Under the pieces are notes generated by a model that saw only the letters and a program-made list of their open reading frames with translations, did no database searches and had not been told where the DNA came from. 64,000 bases of DNA from JADHTT01 sp964633845 (GTDB lineage Bacteria; Campylobacterota; Campylobacteria; Campylobacterales; Arcobacteraceae), in contig CAZWLA010000002.1 of assembly GCA_964633845.1 (NCBI GenBank), positions 1 through 64,000 of the forward strand, in the 5' to 3' direction. The position numbers and the translations under genes were made by a program. Positions 1 to 7,601 of this stretch are shown here, piece by piece. Each line of letters opens with the position of its first letter. Within the stretch, counting starts at the first letter, position 1.

Positions 1-30
1 AAAGGCTAGGCTTCGGCTTAGCCTTTTTTT
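1..30 (+). terminator. Rho-independent terminator of an upstream gene
   Basis: A stem AAAGGCTA pairs perfectly with TAGCCTTT and is extended by a G.T pair and GC/GC closing a TTCG tetraloop. Seven T residues follow. The gene it serves lies before the window. Confidence 0.85.
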
Positions 31-75
31 ATATCTACTACTGTACAATTATTTATCAAAAAATAAAGGTACATC

Positions 76-438
76 ATGATAAAAAAATCACTACTACTAC
101 TGTCAACAATTTCACTTCTAAATGCTGGAGCACTTCAATATTGGGCTGACCAAACTTTTAAGCAAGGTGAATACAAGCAAAGTGAATCTGAAAAAAAAGC
201 TATCCAAGAGAAAAAAGAAGAATCTAGTAAAGCAGATTATTCAAAAGCTACATCACTTCAAGATGCTGCTGATATGATGTTTAATCAAGGCAAATATGCA
301 AAAAATAAATCTACATCTACAAATAAAGATTCAAACTCAAAAAAGACTATAGAAGAACAATCACCTGACTACTCAAAAGCAACTTCACTACAAGATGCTG
401 TTGATATAATGTTTCATCAAGGTAAATATAAAAAGTAA
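76..438 (+). CDS. Small secreted protein with three ADxxFxQGxY repeats
   Basis: I do not recognise this 120-residue protein and assign no function. The N-terminus (two Lys, a run of Leu/Ile/Ser, then NAGA near residue 19) looks like a Sec signal peptide. The mature part is charged and low-complexity but carries two near-identical 23-residue units at residues 54-76 and 98-120, each built as DYSKATSLQDA, two or three variable residues, MF, then QGKY. A more diverged first unit sits at residues 22-33 (WADQTFKQGEYK). The linkers are rich in Lys, Glu, Ser and Thr. The gene stands alone between a terminator and the aclBA promoter, with AAAGG about 8 nt before the ATG. TACAAT at 45-50 is a possible -10 box. 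A small periplasmic or surface protein is the best inference. Confidence 0.75.
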   Translation: MIKKSLLLLSTISLLNAGALQYWADQTFKQGEYKQSESEKKAIQEKKEESSKADYSKATSLQDAADMMFNQGKYAKNKSTSTNKDSNSKKTIEEQSPDYSKATSLQDAVDIMFHQGKYKK

Positions 439-497
439 CAATACCACTTAATTAATAGCATCAACATAACAATTTTTGCTAATATTTATATTTTAAA

Positions 498-506
498 TGC
501 TAAAAT
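498..506 (+). promoter_or_regulatory. Likely -10 region of aclBA
   Basis: TGCTAAAAT is an extended -10 element of the kind common in Campylobacterota. It lies 32 nt before the aclB start, which has a strong AAGGAG ribosome site at 527-532. No clear -35 box is visible, as is usual in this group. Confidence 0.45.
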
Positions 507-537
507 AGACAAATTTAATTTTATACAAGGAGCTAGT

Positions 538-1875
538 ATGGCACAAAAAGCGATACGAGAATACGATGCTAAGTCAATCTTGGCAAAGCATTGGGATAAA
601 TATTTTCCAGATTTTACATATTCATATGAAACAATTATGGTTCAAAATGGTTCAGAATTAACTGAAGCAGCAAAAGCGAACCCATGGTTAAATGAAAAAA
701 CATTAGTTGCTAAACCAGATATGTTATTTGGTAAAAGAGGTAAAAATGATTTAGTATTATTTAGAGATGCTAAGCCAGGTGATGTTAAATTAGCAAAAGC
801 CGCTTCTTGGATTGATGAAAAATCAAGTGAAGATCAGTCAGTTTACTTCTCTTTTGATGGTGACACTCCTACAGGTGAACCTTCTGTTGATAGATTAACT
901 CACTTTGTTGTTGAGCCATTTACTCCACATGAGCAAGCTGAAGAATACTATGTATCTGCTACTTGTGTAGGTGATGATGATGTTATCTATATGTCTGCTG
1001 AAGGTGGTATGGAAGTTGAAGAAGGTTGGGATGAAAAAGTTACAGAAGTAGCATTCCCTATTACTGCAACTGAAGATGAAATTGCTGATAAAATCAGAGC
1101 AAATGTACCTGCTGATGTAGCCGAAAAAGACAAAGCACAATTCGCTGAATTTTGTATTGGATTCTTCAAAGCATACAGAGAATTAAACTTCGCATACTTA
1201 GAGATTAACCCATTTGTAATGCAAGGTAACAAGATTGAACTTCTTGATATGGTTGCTAAGCTTGATGATACTGCTGGATTTATGATGGTTGATGCTTGGG
1301 GAGATGTTGAATACCCTACTGCATTTGGTATGGAAGCAAAATCTCCTGAAGTTGAAGCTATTGAAGAAGCTGATGCAAAAACTGGAGCTTCATTAAAGCT
1401 TACACTACTTAAGCCTGAAGCTAGAGTTTGGACAATGGTAGCAGGTGGTGGAGCATCAGTTGTTTACGCTGATACTATTGCTGATATGGCTGGAATTGAT
1501 GATCTTGCTAACTACGGTGAGTACTCTGGTGGTCCAACTACTGGTGAGACTAAATTCTATGCTGAAACATTACTAGACCTTATGACTAGAGAGCCAGATG
1601 CTCAAGGTAGAGGAAAAGTTATGATCATCGGTGGTGCTATTGCGAACTTTACTGATGTTGCTAAAACATTTACAGGTATTATCCAAGCATTTGAAGTATA
1701 CGCTGATAAGATGAAAGCTGTTGATCTTAAAATCTACGTAAGACGTGGTGGACCAAACTATGAAAAAGGTTTAAAAGATATCAAAGAAGCTGCAGATAGA
1801 TTAGGACTATACATTGAAGTATACGGACCAGAAACACATGTTACTGACATTGTTAGAATGGCACTAGAGAAGTAA
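538..1875 (+). CDS. aclB: ATP citrate lyase small subunit AclB
   Basis: AclB is the 445-residue ATP-grasp / succinyl-CoA synthetase beta-like subunit of two-subunit ATP citrate lyase. With AclA it converts citrate, ATP and CoA to acetyl-CoA and oxaloacetate, a key step of the reductive TCA cycle. The sequence shows the ATP-grasp region with EINPF at residues 222-226, a glycine-rich VAGGGASVVYAD at 301-312 and GGAIANFTDV at 365-374. It is followed 9 nt later by aclA, the usual B-then-A gene order in autotrophs. An AAGGAG ribosome site supports the ATG at 538. Length and gene pairing match the family well. This gene is one of the two best indicators that the organism fixes CO2. Confidence 0.95.
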   Translation: MAQKAIREYDAKSILAKHWDKYFPDFTYSYETIMVQNGSELTEAAKANPWLNEKTLVAKPDMLFGKRGKNDLVLFRDAKPGDVKLAKAASWIDEKSSEDQSVYFSFDGDTPTGEPSVDRLTHFVVEPFTPHEQAEEYYVSATCVGDDDVIYMSAEGGMEVEEGWDEKVTEVAFPITATEDEIADKIRANVPADVAEKDKAQFAEFCIGFFKAYRELNFAYLEINPFVMQGNKIELLDMVAKLDDTAGFMMVDAWGDVEYPTAFGMEAKSPEVEAIEEADAKTGASLKLTLLKPEARVWTMVAGGGASVVYADTIADMAGIDDLANYGEYSGGPTTGETKFYAETLLDLMTREPDAQGRGKVMIIGGAIANFTDVAKTFTGIIQAFEVYADKMKAVDLKIYVRRGGPNYEKGLKDIKEAADRLGLYIEVYGPETHVTDIVRMALEK

Positions 1876-1884
1876 GGGAAAAAT

Positions 1885-3687
1885 ATGACACAATTATATA
1901 CAAAATCAACTCAAGCGATTTTTTGGAATAACAATAAAACTGCTATTCAAAGAATGTTAGATTATGATTATACAATCAAAAGAGAAACTCCTTCAGTTGC
2001 AGCTATTGTAGCTCCAACTTCTGGAAATAAGTTTGAAAAGTTCTTCTATGGACCAGATGAAGTTATGATTCCAATCTTTAAAAATACTGCAGATGCAAAA
2101 GCTGCTCAGCCACAAGCTGATGTACTTTTAAACTTCGCATCTTTTAGAACTGCTTATGAAGTAACTATGGAAGCATTAGAAATTGGTGGTTTCTCATCTA
2201 TGATGATCACCGCTGAAGGTATTCCAGAAAGATTAGCAAGAGGTATGAACCAAACTGCCAGAGAAAAAGGTGTAGTGATTATTGGACCTGCAACTGTTGG
2301 TGCTATTACTCCAGGTGCATTCAAAGTTGCAAATATTGGTGGAACTATTACAAATATTGTTAACTCTAAGCTTCATAGAGCTGGTTCATGTGGACTAGTT
2401 ACTAGATCTGGTGGATTATTCAACGAACTTTCAAACATCATCTCAATCAATGCTGATGGTATTGCTGAAGGTGTTGCAATTGGTGGAGATAGATTTGTTG
2501 GATCTGTATTCATTGATAACTTACTTAGAATGGAAAAAAATCCAGAAGTTAAATATATGATCCTTCTTGGTGAAGTTGGTGGTACTGAAGAGTATAAAGT
2601 AATCGAAGCTATCAAATCTGGTGCTATTACTAAGCCAGTTATTGCATGGTGTATTGGTACTATTGCTAAGTACTATGATTCAGGTGTTCAATTTGGTCAT
2701 GCAGGTGCATCTGCAAATGCTGATTCTGAGACTGCCGAATACAAAAACAACGCTATGAAAGAAGCTGGTATCCATGTACCAGATTCATTTAATGAACTTC
2801 CAGCGATGATTAATAAAGTATTTACAGACCTTAATCTTGCAGAAATCCCAGAGCCAGATATGAATGTATGTCCTACAGCAAGAAGATCAAAAGAGTTTAT
2901 TTGTACTATCTCTGATGATAGAGGTGATGAGGCTACTTATGCTGGATTCCCTATCTCTTCTGTAGCTACTCCAGATACTGGTAAAGGTATTGGTGATGTT
3001 GTATCATTATTATGGTTCAAAAAACAATATCCAAAATGGGCTACAGACTTTATTGAAACTGTAATGAAAACTGTTGCAGATCATGGTCCTGCTGTTTCTG
3101 GTGCACACAATGCAAAAGTAACTGCAAGAGCTGGTAAATCAGTTGTTGAATCACTTGTAACTGGTCTTCTTACTATTGGACCAAGATTCGGTGGAGCTAT
3201 TGATGGTGCCGCTGAACACTTTAAATATGCAGATGACAATGGATTAAATCCAAAAGAATTCTTAGGATATATGAAGAAACAAGGTATTCCAATTCCAGGT
3301 ATTGGTCACAGAATTAAATCATTAAAGAACCCGGACTTAAGAGTTACTGGTCTTATGAATTATGCTGCAGAACATTTCCCAGCTACTCCACTTCTTGACT
3401 ATGCAAGAACTGTAGAAGCACTAACTACATCTAAGAAAGAAAACTTAATTCTTAATGTTGATGGTACTATTGGTATTCTTATGGTTGATATGTGGAGAGC
3501 ATTAGGTTATACAGAAGATGAGATTAATGAGTTTATCGCATCTGGTACACTAAATGCATTCTTCATCGTAGGTAGATCTATTGGATTTATCGGTCATATC
3601 TTAGATGAGAAGAGACTTGCTATGCCTATGTATAGACACCCAATGGATGATATCTTATATGATGTTCCAATGGCAGAAGAAATCTAG
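1885..3687 (+). CDS. aclA: ATP citrate lyase large subunit AclA
   Basis: This 600-residue catalytic subunit joins a succinyl-CoA synthetase alpha-like half to a C-terminal citrate-synthase-like domain. The phosphohistidine expected in the family is H272 in FGHAGA (271-276). The citrate-synthase-like part shows DHGPAVSGAHN at 399-409 and PGIGHR at 471-476. It lies 9 nt after aclB with a GGGAAAA ribosome site, so the two are one operon. The TAG stop is immediately followed by an in-frame TAA, which is the first base triplet of the structured 3' element at 3688. Confidence 0.95.
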   Translation: MTQLYTKSTQAIFWNNNKTAIQRMLDYDYTIKRETPSVAAIVAPTSGNKFEKFFYGPDEVMIPIFKNTADAKAAQPQADVLLNFASFRTAYEVTMEALEIGGFSSMMITAEGIPERLARGMNQTAREKGVVIIGPATVGAITPGAFKVANIGGTITNIVNSKLHRAGSCGLVTRSGGLFNELSNIISINADGIAEGVAIGGDRFVGSVFIDNLLRMEKNPEVKYMILLGEVGGTEEYKVIEAIKSGAITKPVIAWCIGTIAKYYDSGVQFGHAGASANADSETAEYKNNAMKEAGIHVPDSFNELPAMINKVFTDLNLAEIPEPDMNVCPTARRSKEFICTISDDRGDEATYAGFPISSVATPDTGKGIGDVVSLLWFKKQYPKWATDFIETVMKTVADHGPAVSGAHNAKVTARAGKSVVESLVTGLLTIGPRFGGAIDGAAEHFKYADDNGLNPKEFLGYMKKQGIPIPGIGHRIKSLKNPDLRVTGLMNYAAEHFPATPLLDYARTVEALTTSKKENLILNVDGTIGILMVDMWRALGYTEDEINEFIASGTLNAFFIVGRSIGFIGHILDEKRLAMPMYRHPMDDILYDVPMAEEI

Positions 3688-3811
3688 TAAAAGCGTAGCT
3701 TTTGCTTGATTTCTTCGTCAAAATAAGAATTTAAATCAGTCATTTACATTAGTAAATTTCTTGAATTTAAATTCTTACTTTTCCTCAAACTAAAACAAAA
3801 TCTCCACTTTT
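3688..3811 (+). repeat. Stop-codon-linked structured 3' element, copy 1
   Basis: It begins TAAAAG directly after the aclA stop. The outer arms (3688-3704 and about 3796-3811) pair in 13 of 16 positions. The middle arm AAGAATTTAAAT pairs perfectly with ATTTAAATTCTT (12 bp), and the apex is TTTAC-ATTA-GTAAA. The linkers TTTCTTCGTCAAAAT and CTTTTCCTCAAACTAAA match those of the three other copies (4507-4630, 19030-19175, 32444-32567). Confidence 0.8.
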
Positions 3812-3830
3812 CTTTTATAATTCTTTAGTT

Positions 3831-4454
3831 ATGAAAAAATCATTTACCCTTTTAGAACTAGTTTTTGCAATGATTATAATTGCCATTATAGCTGGTGTTC
3901 TAATTCCAAAACCTCAACACTCAAATCTTGACCTAGCAGCTCAAAGGGTTGTTTTATACTTGAAACATACAAGATATTTAGGATTAGTTGATAATAAATA
4001 TAAAATAGATGATGATATGTGGTACAAAGAAAGATGGACAATGAAGTTTCAAAACTGTTCATCTAAAATTGGTGGATTATATTTTGTAGTATTTAGTGAC
4101 GAGAATCATAAAGGTAGCCCAAACAAAGATGAGTGTGCAAAAGATCCTATCACAACAAGAAGGCTATATTCCCATTGGGATTGTGAAGCAAGTGCCGATG
4201 AATCAAAATATATCCTACTTACAAAAGAGTATGGTGTAACAAAAGTAAATATCTCTTGTAATTCTACATCTACTATAGGATCTATTAGTTTTGGGCATGA
4301 TGGTCAAGCATATTCACGGCTTGGAACAAAGCCAGAAGATGTAGAAAAATATAAACTTACACAAACATGCTATATAAAATTATTTGACAAAGATGAAAAT
4401 TTTGTACAAATTGCTGTAGAACCAGAAACTGGCTATATCCATAAAGTTGATTAA
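3831..4454 (+). CDS. Orphan type IV prepilin-like (pseudopilin) protein
   Basis: The 207-residue protein has a classic class III leader: two Lys, Ser, then FTLLELVFAMIIIAIIAG, giving a prepilin-peptidase site before F5 and the essential Glu at +5. The residue before the cleavage site is Ser rather than Gly. After a 20-residue hydrophobic helix comes a globular domain with at least seven Cys, likely disulfide-bonded (for example at about residues 75, 102, 120 and 142). It resembles the type II secretion / competence pseudopilins that are scattered singly in Campylobacterota genomes. No other pilus gene is near. It lies between two copies of the structured 3' element, with nadC convergent downstream. 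Confidence 0.75.
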   Translation: MKKSFTLLELVFAMIIIAIIAGVLIPKPQHSNLDLAAQRVVLYLKHTRYLGLVDNKYKIDDDMWYKERWTMKFQNCSSKIGGLYFVVFSDENHKGSPNKDECAKDPITTRRLYSHWDCEASADESKYILLTKEYGVTKVNISCNSTSTIGSISFGHDGQAYSRLGTKPEDVEKYKLTQTCYIKLFDKDENFVQIAVEPETGYIHKVD

Positions 4455-4506
4455 AAAGCTATCAATATTCTTAAAAAGTGATATTATTTTTTGATAGAAC
4501 AATCTC

Positions 4507-4630
4507 TAAAAAGTTATATTTTTTAGATTTTTAAAGGCGTAACTATAAATTTTTTTAGGAGCTTACTGTAGTAAGTGACTCAATAAATTTACAGTGTACA
4601 ACGAAAAAAAGCAAAAAAGATAACTTTTTA
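4507..4630 (-). repeat. Stop-codon-linked structured 3' element, copy 2 (minus strand)
   Basis: Read on the minus strand it starts at the nadC stop codon (4628-4630). TAAAAAGTTAT pairs perfectly with ATAACTTTTTA at 4507-4517 (11 bp). Inside are TTTTTTCGTTG, a middle AT-rich helix (TAAATTTAT against AAAAATTTATAG), the apex CTTAC-TACA-GTAAG, then CTCCT and GCCTTTAAAAATCTAAA. Copy orientation follows nadC, not the chromosome strand used by the other copies. Confidence 0.8.
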
Positions 4631-5449
4631 ATCGAATTTCATGGAAAAGTCTAGCCACGTAGCTTGATGGATAATAGATCCTGAACTAATAGCATCAACA
4701 CCACTTTCTAAATAGCTTTGAATCGTCTCTTCTGTAATATTTCCACTAGCTTCTAGCATCACATGTGGATAGTTTTCATTTCTATAACTTGATATATCTT
4801 TAATTTGCTCTGGTGTCATATTATCACACATAATAATATCTCCACCTGCTTCCATAGCTTCTACAACTTGATCAAATGTTTCACATTCAATCTCAATCTT
4901 TGTAACCCAAGATATTCTCTTTCTAGCAGTTTTTACAAACTCTTTTAGATCAGGAATTGTTTTTAAGTGAGTATCTTTAAGCATTAAACAATCATCAAGA
5001 CCTAGTCTATGATTAATTGCACCACCTACTCTAGATGCATACTTTTCATATCCTCTAAGCTGTGGTCTAGTCTTTCTTGTATCAAGTAATACTACATTGC
5101 TACCCTCAAGTAGTTTTACATATCTTGATGCACTCGTAGCAATACCAGATGCATGTTGAAGTAGATTTAAAAATGTTCGCTCACTACTTAATAAAATAGA
5201 TGCTTTCCCCTCAAGTTCTGCAATAACATCACCTTTGTGTACCTCTTCACCATCTTTAATAAGAAATTTACAATCAAATTTTTCTGCACGAGCAAGTACT
5301 CTTGCATATTTAACACCTGCTAATATACCATCATCTTTAGCAATTACTTTAGCAGAAAACCTACCCTTTGGAGCAATATCAAAGAATAGATCACCCCTAC
5401 CATTATCTTCTGCAATTGCATTTTTTACAAATTTTTTAATATTTATCAT
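4628..5449 (-). CDS. nadC: Nicotinate-nucleotide pyrophosphorylase (carboxylating) NadC
   Basis: NadC makes nicotinate mononucleotide from quinolinate and PRPP with loss of CO2, the third step of de novo NAD synthesis. The 273-residue length is normal. Recognisable blocks are EDNGRGD near residue 14, the substrate-binding DTRKTRPQLR near 123-132, and EIECETFDQ plus the C-terminal EASGNITEETI region of the barrel. The quinolinate synthase partner nadA lies separately at 22450. The gene diverges from serS over 91 nt; a TATAAT at 5474-5479 on the minus strand is 25 nt before the ATG. Confidence 0.93.
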   Translation of the reverse strand: MINIKKFVKNAIAEDNGRGDLFFDIAPKGRFSAKVIAKDDGILAGVKYARVLARAEKFDCKFLIKDGEEVHKGDVIAELEGKASILLSSERTFLNLLQHASGIATSASRYVKLLEGSNVVLLDTRKTRPQLRGYEKYASRVGGAINHRLGLDDCLMLKDTHLKTIPDLKEFVKTARKRISWVTKIEIECETFDQVVEAMEAGGDIIMCDNMTPEQIKDISSYRNENYPHVMLEASGNITEETIQSYLESGVDAISSGSIIHQATWLDFSMKFD

Positions 5450-5473
5450 CTATATTGACTTTTCCCTATTGTT

Positions 5474-5519
5474 ATTATAAACAGTATTTTACATTTATTT
5501 AGTTAAAATTGCGATAATA
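5474..5519. promoter_or_regulatory. Divergent nadC / serS promoters
   Basis: On the minus strand TATAAT (5474-5479) lies 25 nt before nadC. On the plus strand TAAAAT (5514-5519) lies 22 nt before serS. The serS element is part of TAAAATTGCGATAA (5514-5527), which recurs exactly upstream of ylxR at 12202-12215. Confidence 0.5.
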
Positions 5520-5540
5520 AGCACACCAAAAAGGTAAATA

Positions 5541-6785
5541 ATGATAGATATTAAAGCATTGCAAAAAGATTTTGAATCTTTTGCCTCATCACTAGAAAGA
5601 AAAGGTATTGATCGTACATCTTTAGAACAATTAAAGATTTTAAGCCAACAAGCAAAAGAAAAAAGACAAAGTATGGAATCACTTCAAGCTGATCAAAATG
5701 CACTATCATCTCAATTTGGTATGTATAAAAAAGAGGGTAAAGATATAGCTGTACTTCAAAAACAAATTGCAGATATTAAAACTTCAAAACAAGCTTTGGA
5801 AGATGAAGTAAGATCTTTAGAAGATAAAATGACTACAGAAGCATTAGGTATTCCAAATGTACCAGATGCAAATGTACCAGATGGTGCAAATGAAGATGAA
5901 AATGTAGTACTTCAAACTATAGGAACTCCTAGAGAATTTACATTTACTCCAAAAGAACACTGGGATATTGGAGAGCAAACAGGTATTATAGACTTTACAA
6001 GAGGGGTAAAGCTTGCAAAAAGTAGATTTGCTGCATTAAATGGAGTTGCAGCGAGACTAGAAAGAGCTTTAATAAACTACTTCCTGGACTTCAATAGATC
6101 CAGAGGATTTGAAGAGTGGTATGTACCATTTATGGCAAATTCTAATTCTCTTCTTGGAACTGGACAATTACCAAAATTTGGTGATGATTTATTTAAAATA
6201 GAAGGTGAAGATCTATATCTAATCCCTACAGCGGAAGTATCTCTTACAAATTTATACAATGATGAGATTGTAGATGAAAAAGATCTACCAATGATGCTTA
6301 CATCATATACTCCATGTTTTAGAAAAGAAGCAGGATCTGCTGGCCGTGATACAAGAGGAATTATAAGACAGCACCAATTTGATAAAGTTGAGATGGTTGC
6401 AATCACAAAACAAGAACAATCACAAGAAGTATTTGAAAAGATGGTTCAATGTGCAAGTGATATTTTAACTTCACTTGAATTACCACACCAAAAAGTACAA
6501 CTTTGTACTGGAGATTTAGGATTTTCTGCAGCTACAACTATAGATCTTGAAGTATGGTTACCAGGTCAAGGCAAATTTAGAGAAATTTCATCAATATCAA
6601 ATACAAGAGATTTTCAAGCAAGAAGAGCAAAAATTAGATACAAAGAGGGTAAGAAAAATTTACTAGCACATACATTAAATGGTAGTTCATTAGCTGTTGG
6701 TAGAACTTTGGTAGCTATTATGGAAAATCATCAAAACGAAGACGGAAGTATTAATATACCTTCTGCTCTACAAAGGTATATGTAA
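5541..6785 (+). CDS. serS: Seryl-tRNA synthetase
   Basis: SerS charges tRNA-Ser (and tRNA-Sec if present) with serine in the cytoplasm. The 414-residue class II enzyme has the N-terminal antiparallel coiled-coil tRNA-binding arm (residues about 28-105), motif 2 around FRKEAGSAGRDTRGI, and motif 3 near the C-terminus (GSSLAVGRTLVAIMENHQ). It ends NEDGSINIPSALQRYM, as is normal for the family. A ribosome site AAAGG lies 8 nt before the ATG. A second, diverged version of its last residues sits immediately downstream (6787-6876). Confidence 0.96.
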   Translation: MIDIKALQKDFESFASSLERKGIDRTSLEQLKILSQQAKEKRQSMESLQADQNALSSQFGMYKKEGKDIAVLQKQIADIKTSKQALEDEVRSLEDKMTTEALGIPNVPDANVPDGANEDENVVLQTIGTPREFTFTPKEHWDIGEQTGIIDFTRGVKLAKSRFAALNGVAARLERALINYFLDFNRSRGFEEWYVPFMANSNSLLGTGQLPKFGDDLFKIEGEDLYLIPTAEVSLTNLYNDEIVDEKDLPMMLTSYTPCFRKEAGSAGRDTRGIIRQHQFDKVEMVAITKQEQSQEVFEKMVQCASDILTSLELPHQKVQLCTGDLGFSAATTIDLEVWLPGQGKFREISSISNTRDFQARRAKIRYKEGKKNLLAHTLNGSSLAVGRTLVAIMENHQNEDGSINIPSALQRYM

Positions 6786-6786
6786 T

Positions 6787-6876
6787 ATGAAAGCAAATTT
6801 ATTTGCTGGTCTGAGTTTCTTTGAAAACGAGGATGGTACAATTAATATCCCTAAGGTTCTTGAAAAATACATGTAA
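6787..6876 (+). pseudogene. Remnant of a second serS 3' end
   Basis: Starting 2 nt after the serS stop, this open frame encodes 29 residues. The last 18 (FENEDGTINIPKVLEKYM) align without gaps to the true SerS C-terminus (NHQNEDGSINIPSALQRYM) and share the same stop position. The codons differ at many third positions, so it is not a recent duplication or an assembly echo. The preceding 11 residues do not match SerS. The simplest reading is a tail of an older or replaced serS copy left behind after recombination. It could still be translated as a short peptide, but no clear ribosome site is present. Confidence 0.7.
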
Positions 6877-6902
6877 GCTCATAAATAAGTATAAGAAGTA
6901 AA

Positions 6903-7589
6903 ATGATCAAAAAAATAATAAAAATATTTTTCACTCTTCTGTTTTTTTTAATAAAGAAAATATTTATTAGAAAAAACAGAGTCCAGCATAAAATAATGGA
7001 TAGTCTAGCTAATAAACTGCATTCCATTTTTCTTTTCACTTCATTCTGTACACTTTATTTATCATTATTAGATTTCAAGATATATTCAATTAATTTTAGT
7101 TCTATCATTTATACTTTATTATTTTTCCAATTTGTAATAATAATAAGGTACTTTAATCCAAAACTACTCAAAGAGAAAAAACTACAGTCTAATATAGTAA
7201 ATAAGATTTCTAGATTATCACTAATAATATTTATTTTTAATTGGGTAGTTTTTTCTTTTAGCTTTGCAATTTTATTTATACTAATCACAGTTATGAATAT
7301 TGGACTTTATGTCTTTATTATCAAGCAAGTAAATAAGCAAAAAGAGCAAGAAGAATTTAAAAAACAATTTGGTGATGGTGATTACACAAAAGAAGATATT
7401 ATCAATAAACATATTTTAAATTTATTTGAATCCAATATAGATCAAAACCAACTAATTAGAAGTGAAATAAAAAAACAATATAGATTGATGGCAAAAAAAT
7501 ATCATCCAGATGTTTATAAGGGAGATGATAAAGAAAAATTTGCATCAATTAATTCATCTTATAAATTTCTACTTAATCTAATTAAATAA
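6903..7589 (+). CDS. Membrane protein with C-terminal J domain
   Basis: This 228-residue protein has several hydrophobic segments (roughly residues 5-22, 38-56, 62-84 and 103-142) followed by a cytoplasmic tail ending in a J domain. The HPD motif that stimulates DnaK is at residues 201-203 (KKYHPDVYKGDD), with the preceding YRLMAKK helix and the following FASINSSYKFL helix also intact. The domain lies at the extreme C-terminus, unlike DnaJ itself. A membrane-tethered recruiter of DnaK is the natural inference; the client is unknown. It is 12 nt upstream of the DHH phosphoesterase gene. The region before it has no strong ribosome site. Confidence 0.75.
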   Translation: MIKKIIKIFFTLLFFLIKKIFIRKNRVQHKIMDSLANKLHSIFLFTSFCTLYLSLLDFKIYSINFSSIIYTLLFFQFVIIIRYFNPKLLKEKKLQSNIVNKISRLSLIIFIFNWVVFSFSFAILFILITVMNIGLYVFIIKQVNKQKEQEEFKKQFGDGDYTKEDIINKHILNLFESNIDQNQLIRSEIKKQYRLMAKKYHPDVYKGDDKEKFASINSSYKFLLNLIK

Positions 7590-7601
7590 AGGAAACAATA
7601 T

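Noticed and set aside
4460..4500. Hairpin CTATCAA...TTGATAG as a pseudopilin terminator
   Set aside because: The stem is 7 bp with a loop of nearly 30 nt and no T tract; the structured element next to it is a better candidate for transcript end.
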